DNA of 64,000 bases from Rhododendron vialii. Its lineage: Eukaryota; Streptophyta; Magnoliopsida; Ericales; Ericaceae. Of this stretch, positions 23,625 to 37,200 are shown piece after piece. Position 1 is the stretch's first letter. The number at the start of each line of letters is the position of its first letter. The notes beneath the pieces are model-generated. The model ran no database searches. It was not told where the DNA came from and saw nothing but the letters and a program-made list of their open reading frames with translations. The stretch covers positions 23,955,501 through 24,019,500 of the forward strand of contig NC_080568.1 in assembly GCF_030253575.1 (NCBI RefSeq). The letters are read 5' to 3'. The translations under genes and the position numbers were made by a program.

Positions 23625-23813
23625 TAGTGTTCTAAAAGGCGGCCGCCTAGGCCAATTAGTCCCCTTCTAGGTGCTAGGCGGTGGTCTGATGACTAGATTA
23701 GACAACCGACAAGTCGGGCGCCTAGTCCCCGCCTAGGCGCTCGGCGGCCAACTAGTCGGGGCCTAGGCGCCCCTTTTTTGCCCGACTAGCACCTAGCGAT
23801 TTTTACTACATTG
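23625..23813. mobile_element. hAT-like MITE, CCTAGGCG family
   Basis: A 189-bp element with ends TAGTGTTCTAAAAGGC and, from the right, CAATGTAGTAAAAATCG. Its flanks CTATCTGC (23617-23624) and CTGCCTGC (23814-23821) agree at 6 of 8. The body is GCCTAGGCG/GGTGCTAGGCGG palindromes as in the copy at 7108. Confidence 0.7.
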
Positions 23814-24928
23814 CTGCCTGCATTTCTACTCCAAACACCCCCAATTCTACACTACTCATTTCTCTACTTGCAAAGCAACTCGATTTGGGAGTTCATTTCT
23901 TTACTCGCAAAACCCAGTTAATTTATGACTTTGAAACTTGTTGTTGAGCTTGAATCTGGACAAAACCCAAAGACCATGTCTTTGTTGAAGCTAATTAACT
24001 TAGCAATGGAGAAAGCAACTTGTTCTTTCACCGATTTTGAGTTCTTCGGTCTACACAACCGATTCGAGCTTTGAAAATAGCTTCGATTTGATAACTAAGT
24101 CCTGTGAATAATTCACGATTCAACCCGAGAAGGTCATTAATGGCGGAGGCCATTAAAGACCAATCCAATTCGATTGAGCAGCGACTGGGGAGATTTCATA
24201 ATTCTTGACTTGACGAGTCAAGAACAATCCGAGCCTGTAAGAAGACTCCCTGGAGATTTCTTGGTTTAGAGTTTGAGAGGACTTTAATGGCGGAGGATGA
24301 ATGGTGAAGCGGGTAATAGAGCAGCTAGGGACTAGGGAGGAAGAAGAAACATTAGAAAAGAGGGGTCTTGCCATTGAATGATGGGTTAGGACTTAGGACT
24401 TAGGAGGTCAAATAAGTCATTCAATGGTAAATTTCATTGTTGAATTTTGGCAGCAACAAATTGGGTTTTGGCATTATCATTATCATTTAAAAAAGGTCGA
24501 TACGTATTTATAATCCTGTTGGTTTTGCAAGGTTTCCAAGGAAGGGTTTATTTGGGAAAAGATTCGGTGTGATCATCTTTGCTTAGTTGTTGTCTTATTT
24601 GAGTTAACCTGGAACTAAAACAATGCTTGAAAAAATAGCTGAGCAGCTTCATAATCTGGCATTATCTTTTCTGCATGGATTTGAAGTTACACTTGCACTT
24701 TGTTTGTACTTGTGTATGCACTAGTGTAGGCAGTTTTGAAACCTCTTGCTTATGCACTTGTGTAATTTGTGTGCAGCAAGAAAAATATCAAAGATTTTCC
24801 ACCCCACAGGACCCGACAATTAATTTTCAGTTTAGAGTACATTTATTTGAAGATGTCTTCTGAGGAAGGCAATGGACAACTGACGAGCAGGATTTTTCTG
24901 TTGTTGCTCTACACTTATTTATGCAAAG

Positions 24929-25997
24929 TCAGTCCCCTCAGCCAAAACTAAGACCTGTCATTCTCTTTCTTATCATATGCTTTGACAGTGGTACCAAGAG
25001 GTCAATCTCATGATTTGTTTTTTATTTAAACTATCAATGCATAACAATGTATGCGATCATTGTTTTCACCTTTCATGTCCCAGAATATCCAAGCTACTTG
25101 CAAAAGGTTAGGCTCTTTTTTAAGTAAAGTGGAAAGGTTATTCCCAAAGCAATAAAACAAAAGGATTAGAACAGGAGGTAGATAAAAAAAACGTTAAAAC
25201 ATTGAGACAAGTTCAATATTTATCAAAAAAATAGAATAGACAAGTACCCAAACATGCTCACAAAAACTTGCTTCCTCTTCACGTAAAACTCAACGAGGCC
25301 ATAATAAAACGTAGCAGAAGCTTGAGGTAGGATTACAAAAAGCTCCCTTTCAATTTGCATCTGATAAATCTAATCTATAAAATTAATGTAAGAACTAGTA
25401 GGTGACATTAGTGATTGAAAAATCGCGCCTAGGCGAGACAAGGCGTGAGGCGAGCCTGTGATGCCTCACAGTCTTGAGGCAAGGTTGAGTGAGGCGGGCG
25501 ACTAGTCGTGAGTCGAACGACTAGTCACGATGTGTGAGGTGACTTAAAAATCACGCCTAGGCGTCGTTAGGGAAAAAACGCGATCAGATCTTATATTCCA
25601 AAAAACGTGATCAGATCTTATCACATACCTCTCTGCTTCTCTCCTCTTCTTCACTCCTCTGCGGCGTCAAACGGTCATAGACAACCACCACGATCAGATC
25701 AAATCTCAGAGGTAAGATCAGATCTCTCTCCCTCCCTTTCTCTCTCTCGCACAGTTGCACGACCAGCCACCCACGATCTAATCTTGTTTTCTTCTTCTTT
25801 TTGCCGACATGGTGTGTGACTGTGTGTGTCTATATATATACATATGTGTATATGTGCTGGGTCCTTTTTTTTTCCAGTCAATCATCAATGTAACAAGACC
25901 TTTCTAAAGAGAAGCAGACATGGCCTACATGAATACTAGTACTTTACTTACTGAACTGAGTTTTTTATTTGTCTTTTATATGTTTACTAGTTAGTGG

Positions 25998-26029
<32 letters not shown>

Positions 26030-26052
26030 TCCTAGTTAGTGGAGTGTGTATA

Positions 26053-26085
<33 letters not shown>

Positions 26086-28165
26086 TAGTCAGTGGGAGAT
26101 GTGTTATACAGAGAGACCAGACAACAGAGTATATAAAAGTCCTTTACCCAAAAAAGTAGAGCAAAAATAGTCTAATAAACTTTTTTTAGCTAGTGTATTG
26201 CATATTTAGATCACAAGATCATTATTCAAACTTGAAATTGACATTTTTTATGCATTTTTAAGAATTTGACTAAATCGGAGCGATTTGCGATTCAATACAA
26301 TTCACGATTCGCAAATGGATTGTTTGTTATTATGCAATATGGTAATGTTTATTCTTGTTTTGATGGTAGGAGTGAATATTGGTCATTTATGTAGTTTATA
26401 TTTCTTTTTTTTAAATGCTCGCCTCGCTTGGATGAGGCTCTCGTCTCGCCTCACTTCAATGAGGGCTTAGTCGCCTCGCATATTTAAATCACTGGGTGAC
26501 ATACCAGAAAACTACATACGTGATCTTGATAGTGCGCCTTGGAATTCCTCTGAAAGTCAAACAAATTCATTTTCTTGGTTATAGATCCTTGTTGGATACC
26601 TCCAATGCCTAGGTTTTTTCTTCTTCGAACCATTGTATTTCAGCACTTGACGAAGATTAGGGTTTCCCGATCTCCTAACTTTTCGTTGCCAACCCAGCAT
26701 GTCAGTTGGTTGGGTGTTAAAAGGGAAGTAGTTGTCAAAGTAGACTGTGTTCGCCCCCCTCTTTATATTCCATCCAAGATCTGAAAAGATATGTCTGTCA
26801 GCTTCTGTCCAAAATAATGGATTATGGTATATATAAAAAAAAAAGAAGCCAATTCTATGCACACAATAAAATTACACTATGTTATAACTTCGCTCAGTTA
26901 GCAAAATATGAAATAATGAATATTAAGTAGGAATGTACCTCACTTCATTGACTAAAGCCACATAATTCACTAGACTACACAACTCATAGAACAAGTCAAG
27001 GGCATTCGGGAGCTGAGTTTTACAAGGGTTATTTGCAACATCATCTTTAACAATCTTCTGAAAGCCTGCCAGATCTTCTAACTTTCCTATTTTTAGACAA
27101 CATTCCTATTACCAGCAAATGATATGAAAATAGGAATGCTAAAAGATCTGGCAAGCTTTCAAAGGATTGTTGAAGATATTGTTGCAAATAACCCTTGTAA
27201 AACCCAGCTCCCAAATGCCCATGACTTATGAGTTGTGTAGTCTGGTGAATTATATGGCTTTAGTCGATGAAGTGAGGTACATTCCTAGTTAATATTCATT
27301 ATTTCATATTTTGCTAACTGAGCAAAGTTATAACTTTGTGTATTTTTAATTGCGTGCTAAGGATTGGCTTTTATATATATATATATCATAATCCATTATT
27401 TTGGACAGAAGCGGACATACATATCTTTTTCTTGGATGGGATATAAAGAGGAGGGTGGACATAGTCTACTTTGAAAACTACTTCCCTCTTAACACTCAAC
27501 TAACTGATATGTCTTGGTTGACAACGAAGAGTCAGAAGATGGGGAAACCCTAATCTTCGTCAAGTGCTGAAATACAATGGTTTGAAGAAGAAAAAAAACT
27601 CAGGCATTGGAGGTATACAACAAGGATCTATATCCAAGAAAATGCATTTTTTGACTTTCAGATGAATTCCAAGGCGCATTATCAAGATCATGTATGTAGT
27701 TTTCTGGTATGTCATCCAGTAATTCTTAGCCTGATACAAATTGAAAGGGAGCTTTTCGTAATCATGCTTGCGCTATGTTTTATTATGGCCTGAGCATGTT
27801 TGGGTACTTGTCTATTCTTTTTTTTTGGATAAATATTGAACTTGTCTCATTTTTAACATTTTTTATCTACCTCATGTTCTACTCCTTTAGTGTGTTTTAT
27901 TGCTTTAGGGATGACCTTTTCACTTTACTTAAAGAATAGTCAACCCCTTGCAACTAGCTTGGATATTTTGGGGCATGAAAGATAAAAATAATGATGGCAT
28001 ATTCTTATAAATGTGTGATCACATACATTATCATGCATGGATAGTTTAATGAAGACAACTTGGTAAGTCTTGCATCCATCATGTTTGAGATTGACCTCTT
28101 GGTACTGCTGTCAAGGCCTATGGTAAGAAAGAGGGACAAATCTTAGTTTTGGCTAAGGGGACTGA
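24929..28165. repeat. Large inverted repeat, about 1.05-kb arms
   Basis: The left arm is 24929-27094 and the right arm 27127-28165, with a 32-bp loop. Matching words include AGTCCCCTCAGCCAAAACTA (left) against the complement of TTAGTTTTGGCTAAGGGGAC (right), and GGTACCAAGAGGTCAATCTC, GACAAGTACCCAAACATGCT, AAAAGCTCCCTTTCAATTTG and CATACCAGAAAACTACATAC, each found inverted in the right arm. Pairing runs to the centre (CCAGATCTT). Without the hAT element at 25409 the left arm is about 1,072 bp, against 1,039 bp for the right. The arms differ by scattered substitutions and small indels. No gene is evident in either arm. Confidence 0.93.
25409..26494. mobile_element. hAT-like element inserted in one arm
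   Basis: A 1,086-bp element with a perfect 8-bp duplication GGTGACAT (25401-25408, 26495-26502). The ends are TAGTGATTGAAAAATCGC and, from the right, CAGTGATTTAAATATGCG. The subterminal regions are rich in GCCTAGGCG, GAGGCG and GCCTCGC words, linking it to the elements at 7108 and 23625. The opposite inverted-repeat arm reads GGATGACATACCAG, the unoccupied site. The middle holds GATCAGATC repeats and (TA)n/(TG)n microsatellites (about 26003-26086). No transposase was seen. Confidence 0.92.
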
Positions 28166-30581
28166 TTCATCCCAATTACACACCTCCCACCATCTCCATT
28201 TTGTCAATTAGGGGAGAGCAAATACCATTCTTGACTGTTTTCTACGTGTTACGGTCGAAAGTGGGTAACATGCATCATTTTAGGTTTTAGGTAGAATGAG
28301 GCGCATTTTTTCAAAATTTTATGCATCGAGTGTGCAATTTGGATAGTGCATGCTGTCACCTATTATAGGTGTATGTTACGCCTAAACAGAGTAACGTGAT
28401 TTTGTTTATTGGACAAGGTGGACACATGGTTTGCCGCTAACTTGGGCACTCCACTTGTGGCGTAGGGCTGACCTAATGTATAATTTCTCTTGTTAGATTG
28501 GAATTGAGAGTTCACATGGTTGATTCCATGAATTATGTTGTTTTATCTCCGAATTCAAGAAATCGAGCGCATTTCTAGCAATTTATGTTTGGTTACAGTG
28601 TCGATATCAAATTGTTAGTTTCAATATGGTATATGATCCTTAATTGTCTTGTATGGTTGGAATGGGTTCATTAGGTACAAGTTGTACATTACTCATAGTG
28701 GACAAAATTTTTGGAAAGGAAAAATAAATAAATGCCTAGGTATTGGAGTTCACATATACAAAGGGTGTGCTAGCACTCTTGCAGTGTGCTTTTGGAATAC
28801 ATTGAACTACTAATGGTTTATTTTTAGCTATGTTACGTGAAATCTTCAATATGAAGCACCTGTTTTGGTCAATCGACACTCCAGCATGGGTATGGCCCTT
28901 GGGATCCGTGTCCGATGTATTTAGTTGGACACTCAACTAGAAAACATATTTCGCAATTTGAACTATTCATAGAAATGCTTTATATGCATGAAATGCCCTA
29001 ACCTCCTAGTAAACACCATGTATCTTAGAAAACAAAAGAAATATATCGAGGAATATGAATATTTTGCGATGCCCCCGTGTCTTGAGAATCCTACACTTGA
29101 CACCTAACCGCACCTGATACTGAATACTCGTACCCGAGTCCATGTAATAGACGGTTAGAATTAGGGTTGTAGTGATCTAGCGTTATTCTCAACATCACAT
29201 TGAACTCACCTAGAATTTATGCATGCCCATAAAATATTCAAGTACCATACTTTGCGTTTATGAGCCAAAGTTCTAGCACAAGAAAGTTGAATTATGTACT
29301 TCATTCACTACAAACTAATTTTTGCTCTCTTCTTATTTGCATTCTCCATATCATTTTTGACAACCATGTCTATGGTAGCACTAGGATTTTTGCAAACCTC
29401 GTGGTGAAAGTGCCTCTCCATTGCCTTGTTTATTTGGTGTTATTGAGAAGCATTTGACCATCTTATTATGGTCGGTTGTTTTGTAACTAAATGCAACCTT
29501 TCGTATACATGTAGGGTGAGTTTTTTTTTTCAATCAGCGACAAAGCAAAGACATGTCTAAAGACCTCATGTGTCCATGTCAGATGCGTGTCAAACATGCC
29601 CAAAATATGTTTCCTATTTATTATTGTATTTTCCTTGTTGGACATGCTAGGGATATACTTGGACAAGTTGAGACACGTTAAGAGGTGATAATTAAATTTT
29701 TAATGGTTTGGTAATGAAATTTTTGATGGTCGGTTATGTTCAAATTTGTCATAGCTGATTAGTTCTTGAATATTTATTAGTGACTGTTGTGCTTATAGCC
29801 TTTCTATTGTGTTAATATCGTTTGTATCTTACATCCGAAATTTTATAAAAGTTATTTATTTTTATGTGAATTGTCTAATCTAGCTAGAAGGAATATAATT
29901 TTAAATATAAATATTCAATATGCCCGTGTCCTGATCTTTTAAGATGAAGTGTCCTTTCATACGTGTCCTGTGTCCCTATCTGTGCTTATAATTGGGACAT
30001 TAAGACTGCTTACTAATTTGTTCATCTCCTTTTGGTCAATTACATTGTGTTGTCTTGTTTACTTGTACAAATTATTGTCTGGAGTGCTTTGGCATATACT
30101 TTTGACTACTGACTCGACAGAGTTACTATTTTCATCTTTGTTGCACATTTAATACCTTTGTGGAGCTTGAGCATTTAGAAAGCTGCAGTATGCTGCGTTC
30201 ATTTTTCTTTCTTTTGGCAGCCAAAAGAGTTGCCACTGCATCGTTGTGTTTGTTGGTTTAAAGGTACTCTCTGTGCCTAGTTTAAATAATAGTACACCAA
30301 TGATGCTTGTCTACGCTACCTACCAAACATTTATGCTAACACATGTTATGAATATATGGGCTATTAGCTTGTTTGATTATGATAGTTATATACGTATCAG
30401 AAAGTTCCATTGGATCAAACGGAGTATTGTCTGAACATGCATCACTTTTAAGTGGAATAGGTATCTGTTTATTTCAAATTTGGATCAACATGAACTTTGT
30501 TTACTGAACCTGATTGATGGGAAGAGAGGAATGTATTGATTTTGCAAATACTCTTGATCGTCGCTTTTCTTAGAGCCAGGG

Positions 30582-30640
<59 letters not shown>

Positions 30641-33600
30641 GTTTTGCTGAAGCTGATTGTGGGTGTCCTGCTTTACCTATCCCTCATTTGAATGCTCTGT
30701 GAAGGATTTGGTGCTGCTTTTGAAGATGACTTCAGGTAGCTTAAAAATATTACGTCCGTGAACAATTTGTAAGACAATGACTACATTATTATGTATTAGG
30801 ACAATGACTATGACTATGTTTCTGTGTTGAATTATTAAGTGTAATGGAAGTTTAGTTGTGTTATTAGTCTGTCCCTACAAGTTAAGCACTGCGAATTCAT
30901 GTGGATGTCTTTGGTTAGATTTTGTCCTTGTGAGGTCACTGTTTTATGCGGCATCTATTCAAGCCAACTCCCTCCTGCAAAGTAGTAACCAATTAAGCAG
31001 TGGGCTGCAATAAAGATAATCAATTGAGAAAAACTTATTCAAGGATCAACGGTGAATAAGGTGTTCGTAGCAGCAGCCTGTAGTCTTTCAACACCTCAGC
31101 CAAATTGACCCTACACGTGGGGGAAAAAACAGTTGAGAATCACACCGAATCAAAATCTCTCCTTGCTTAGGCCAATTCTATCTTCATACAACCCCATTTT
31201 TTATATACAACCCTTGCCACTTTTGTACTTCAACTTATTTTCTAAATACAACCCAACTAAAAACAAAAACTTTCCCCAAAAAAAAAAAAAACTTCTCTAC
31301 CCATTCGTCATCCTTGCCGCCAGTGAAACTTATATCCATTCCCGGCCACCAAAAGAACATCAGGGCTCGGTGGGGAAACTAGTATTGACACGACTTGATG
31401 CAATGAAATTCGTACTAGTAGGAAAAAGCAAGAAGCAACCTATTTGATTAGAAAATAGAAAATGTGCTGCTGATGCCAAAACTGTTTTTGTTAATGCTAA
31501 AATTATAATGCATAAAAGCGTTGTACCTTGGGAAAATAGAAATTGGTCCCAAAAATCAAATTTAGAGGGGAAAAAAACCAATTGCCCAGGAACTAATCCC
31601 CTCCCCAGATCAACCTAATGTTTTTCATAGATGATCATAAATGATCTACACACCAAAATCCAAAAGACTCTCAGTTCGTGGCATCAAAGCAGATCCTGTG
31701 TTGCACCTGCACGGCTGACTTGGACATTCCATAACTTCATTTCTTTTCAGAGACCTGAGAGGATCCAGTATCTTTCAAAAATGATGCAACAAAACAAGAA
31801 GAATAATCAGGACCAAAACTATAAGTTTATCGAACCAATGTCTAGAACGAGGAATATGCATATTGCATTATACAAAATGTAGATTACAGAACTTCATCTT
31901 CTTCTACATATAGTTAAAACAACTAAATGCATATACATATTGATTTTCACACTACCTCTACAATACAAATAATAGGAATTAGGGGGGAAGATCAAGAGGG
32001 AGAAGAGCTAGTCAATGTAAACGAAAGCCATGAGCCTCCACCTCTTCTATATCATCTTCACATCTTTGAGAGGGAAAAACAACCAGACGAGAATTTCTCC
32101 ATGTTACTCAACAAGGGTACCTTAGGCCAAGCATTAGTACGATGGCGATATGCTCCTCCTTACTAAAACAATCTCTTCTTTGCTAGTGTATTGCCTTATC
32201 CACTAGTGTATTTCTTCTTCAGAGCTTATTCTGCTTCCCGCATTTCTTATCTTCAGCCAAAAAAATTCATGAATTCATTCGATCTCTGCGTAATCGCACC
32301 AAATTCTTTTACCTCTGTGTTTCTGGTCGATGGTGGTGCAGCTGGTGCTTATCCTTGGCACGCTCCTGCATTAAAAGAACCATGACATAAGTCCTTGTTT
32401 GGATGAAAAAAATTAAAAGACTTTTTCCGTTTTTCTATTTCATTGTATATTTTTTAATAACTTTCTATGGGAGGGAGCTATGTGAAGAGCAAATAAGAAC
32501 AAGAAAACAACCAATACAAAAGCTCGAAATTGTTTTCAGGGAGTGTACATCTTTTTCTCCATCTTCCTTATCTTCTTTCCCATTTGTTCCGACTCTTGCA
32601 AAAGCATATATCAACATCTTAGTTACTCACAAAGGTAAGTTTACTTAGTAATTTGAGATGAAGGATGCAAAGACCTGGAATCTACATAAATAACAAAAGG
32701 CCGATCAAACTTTCGTGAGCCAATATATGGTTTCGTGGATGTTATTCCACCGTAGACATTGTCAAAAAATAGGTTACCATATCATTCCAAAGATCCCAAG
32801 ATATTTCTGAGCAAGTCGTTCTTTAAGCATTTCACAGTAAAATAAGCCAAAATATAAATAACAGAGAACGAGAAACAGCTAAAGCTTACAATCACTTTAA
32901 CAATCTCATGAACAAAGCTAACAAAAGCTTTTGCTCAGTTTTGGCTCTCTCTTCCTATTTCAACAATGGCTCTGTCTATAAAACGGATTGCTACAAACTA
33001 TGCACTCGAAATTGAAGCTGGCTCATGCTATTTTGGTTCTCAAAAATATCCACAGAATACAACTACACCCGTATCACGAGGGCTGTAAATTTTTTAAGCA
33101 CCCAATGACACATACAAAATATGAAAACACCCAATTTCAGAAAGAAAGTAAACGAATAGGATGGAGACCCATCGTCTCACGAACTTCTTGACCCCTGGAT
33201 TTAGTCTTTATTGGAGAGTGTTATGCCTAAGGTAAATTCTGTGTCTGTTGTAGGTTGCAAAATCTGTTATATTTGGAACCATTTTGATTAGATACAGATC
33301 TCTTTTGTAATATAACAAGATTTTCTGGGTCAGACTTTCATTAAGGTAATATAAAAAATACACTATCGATATGTGTAGCACAAACTTCTTGTACAAGTGA
33401 AAAGGAGCAACTTCCCAACATAGTTTTTGGTAGACACAATCTGAGAATTTTCCAAGAATTAGAAGTGAACATGATATAAAGTCAACAAAACTCGCATATC
33501 TACGTATAGATAAATAAATCCAGAGTCAAACATTGTTCTCAAACATTTGCTAAGAAACTGCAATGTTCTCAAAGGACCCGGGTTAATATGACAAACAAGG

Positions 33601-34234
33601 AGCTAGTATTTGTTTTAAGTTGTCATGTTTACAACTCCAACATGGGCAAAAAGCACTCCAATAAGTATAACCACCAAAAGTAGCCATTCTCCTCTTAAAG
33701 AAGCCAAACAAAAAAATAAGTCCCCTTTCTTGCTGGTTCTAAAGACCACATCCTTTAACCAAGCCTTGCTTGACGTAATGCTACTAGACAAATAACGAGT
33801 CTTGGTATGGGAAAGAAAACAATGATAGGCATCTCCAGCCACCAACCACCACTAGCCAGAACTAATCTAGCACTAGTTATCCTGTGATTTTTGAACTGTA
33901 TCTTCGTTTTATATAATTGCACAAAGAAACTTTCAAGAAAACATAGAAACTTAGGAGTGAAGATATAAGCTTGTTTGACCCCACCACTCCCCACCACCAC
34001 CAAAGGTCTAATAAGTACTATGATGGCAAAAAGAATTTGCTAAAATTAAAAGGAAAGTCAAAGGTTCTTCTTGATGACTCCTCATGGTAGGTATGTGCAA
34101 GGTAGACGTCTATATTCCACTAGTATTATCATACATAAGAATCTGTCTCGAAGGGAAATTTGTTTCATTTAACCTTAAGGAGACAATTGATTTCAAGATT
34201 TTGACTGGGATAAGATATTAGAATTAAGATATAC
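28166..34234. other. Long stretch without a resolved gene
   Basis: Only short frames occur. A reverse-oriented copy of the dispersed repeat at 6918 lies near 29060-29160. The 3' coding exon or exons of the WVD2-like gene should lie in the right part. One possible exon on the minus strand is 32313-32365, with good splice signals (AATGCAG and GTAAAA), but its reading phase and content (SVPRISTSCTTIDQKH in one frame) do not prove it. Confidence 0.4.
30585..30638. repeat. (CT)27 microsatellite
   Basis: An uninterrupted CT run of about 54 bp, followed directly by CAGG. Confidence 0.95.
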
Positions 34235-37200
34235 CTTATCTAAAGAGTTTTTCGATATCGTGTGCCCTCGATAGAAACTTGGCATAGGAGTGGCTTTGAA
34301 ATTGAGGCTCTGTCTTAGCTTCTTCATCTCAGCCTCCTTTTCCTCGTGAGTCAACTATAGGATTAGGATTTTCAAATAGCCACACTAGAGATAATTCCAC
34401 AGTACAACATGAATGTATCTGATGAAAGGTTCCACAATTTATAACTAAAGTTATACCTTTGACTTTGAACTAGGGCGTGTTTTTTCTGCCTCTTTGGAAT
34501 ATGATTTTCCCTCCAGTTTCTTGACAAACAATAAGTAAAAGGTTAGCAAATTCTAGTACATGTACTTAATTCGAACTGCAATCACATCTAAATGATATTA
34601 AAACAAGTTATCAGATAGGGGTGGTGGTCAAGGCTAACCTCTTTTCTTTTTTCAGATCTCTCACTACTTCTCATGCTGAAAGATGGGGCAGGCTTTGCAC
34701 TCCTGTGATCCATACCAGCTCCTTTTAGTGACCTGTTCTTCATAAACCGACATGATTGAGGTTTCAGGAAGAAGACTTAACAGCACTTAAAAGTCAATTT
34801 ACATGTAGAGCACAAAATAAACATACAAAAACTCCTTTCATGCACAAAATCTTGATAACAAGCTAAATGACAATTTTATCAGCAGAATAAAAAGCTAGAG
34901 TTATGTTGTACACCATTATTTTGGTCTACGATTTGGAAGCATCAAAGAAGGACCCTCACACCATTAGAACTAGATTCATAAACACGTGGGACAATTCTGT
35001 GGCTTCCCAGGTTGAACAAGGAATATGTATGACACCAGACCCATAAATGTGCAGGCAAACAATATCTATTTAGTACCGGCCCAATCAAGGATGTCTATTG
35101 AGATATTTTTCTCAAAAGTATCTCTCTTTCTTTGATAACTCAAGGTGTTTGGGCAGCTTGAGCGCATGGACTGGCCCTATGGTACCAAGGAACACTAATA
35201 CCCTAGCGGATTACGTTTTGGTACGCACATTCGGTAATACTATGATACAATTCCACTCCGATATAGTAAATTTTGAAATCCAAAGTGATCCCCAAAGTTT
35301 TTCCAAAATATCAATTTAATAAGGCAAAGATCTAAAGAGAGAGCAAATTTTTGATGAGATAAAATGTAAAAAATTCCGTCAAGCTCTTAAAATGTTTTTT
35401 TGTATGGATAATTTGAAAAAAAAAAAAAAAAACCTTCGTCTACTAGATGTTTATCGTTTGAAGGAGCAAGTTCTAATTTTGCTATCAATTGAAGCCTACC
35501 CCTTGCATCCCACAATTTAGGCCCATGGTATACCAAGTTCCCCTTCTTCGTACCAGTATGATCTGCGCTTCAGGTAACATAAGACTAGCCCCTGAAAAGT
35601 TGATAGCATCTAGTTGGTTTCAAAAGAATCTTACCCGGCTGAGATAGTGTTCCAGCTTCTTCCCAGTTGAGCTCTATGAGCATCCATATTCTCTGCAGTC
35701 TTCCTTAATCTACAAATCAAATAGATAATTCACAATCAAAACTCATAGAAAAGTCAAATGGGCAACTCTCCGAAGCATTTCATTGTGAAAATAATTTCGA
35801 GGTATCATACATCTTCCTTAAACATTCAACTGGAAAGTCCTAATTATTTCCAATAAAGCATATAAGACAGATTACCCCTCTTTTTCCTTCTGAGGAGTCA
35901 AAGAAGTGGACAGCTTATGTTCTGGCATTGTAGTCGATACCTGCCCGAAAGTTTGGCATCAATGTTCCAAAAGTGGAAAGATTCAAATTCACTGCCAACG
36001 GCTTTATAAAAGCATAACTATAAGCAACAATAAACATCGCACAATGACCAACCTCCTTTCTTCTAGAAGATTTATCATCACCAGAAGCTCTTACTTGGGT
36101 GAAACTGTTTTGAAATGTCTTAAATGCTCGCTTAACAATGTCTTTATCCCCCATTTTCTCCATAAACAGCGACTTCCTGGGTGTGGTAATTGAAGTTGAA
36201 TCAGAATTTGCAGTACCAAGGTTAAGGGACATGTGCATCGATGGAGCGACTTTCTTGCTTTCTCCTGCATTAAGAAATTTGCTCCTTGGTGATGATGAAC
36301 TGTATGCATTCTTTGAAGATGACCAAGAGGCATTAAGCCCAGTAGAGGTTGGTGTTGGTTTTGATGTTTTGGGGGTGGATATTTCTGGAGATTTTTTGGG
36401 CAAAGGTGATGCTTGTTTCTTCTTTGTTCCTGGAAAACTCTTCTCCTTTTTGGACAGAATCATCTAAACGAAATATTGTGAAACAATGAGATTAAGAGAG
36501 ACACCACATAACCTAATAATTAAACAATCCATGCAGTCATAAATATGCTTAAAAAAGCTACTAACTTCACCTTTTGATATTTGTTTGATGCATCCAGTTT
36601 ATCGTTCTCCTTTTTCGAGGGAGTAATCTAAAACCAAATTATGAAAGAAAATGTGAGATGGTGGAAATCAAACCATGAATAACCTCTACGGTAAGAAGTT
36701 TATTTAAACAAGGACTATCTAGAAAAACTGATTACCTTAACCCTTTGAATTTTGTTTGCCGAATCCAATCTGATTTTCTCATTTTTGTTTTCCATAGTGT
36801 TTCCCCTCCCCTTCTCAAAGCTACTTGGTGGTTGGACTGGCGATTCAACCTCCACCTTGTCTTGAAATTCACTTACACAGGGATTCTCTTGAATCAAAAC
36901 AGGTGGCAATTCCCCTTTCCCCTCAAATCCATTTAGACGAGTTTCCTCTTGAACCAAAACGGCTTCTTCTGATCTATTCAGTTCAAGCTTTTCCATGATG
37001 GATAGAGTTTCCTCTTGAACCAAAACAGCTTCTTCTGATTTATTCAGTTCAAGCTTTTCCATGATGGATAGAGTTTCCTCTTGAACCAAAACAGCTTCTT
37101 CTGATTTATTCAGTTCAAGCTTTTCCATTATGCTATCCATCTCATCTTCCTTAATTCCATCAACTGGCAGGCTTTGACGCTCTATGGATATTGATGCATT

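Noticed and set aside
26557-26862. 101-codon minus-strand frame in the inverted-repeat arm, possible gene fragment
   Set aside because: The mirrored copy in the other arm does not keep the frame (small indels and stops), so coding constraint is not supported.
31133-32648. Several plus-strand frames of 60-104 codons
   Set aside because: No domain, no splice-consistent chain and no codon bias; treated as chance frames.
35906-36193. Plus-strand frames across the WVD2-like exons
   Set aside because: They are antisense shadows of exons 4 and 5, which have consistent splice sites and family similarity.
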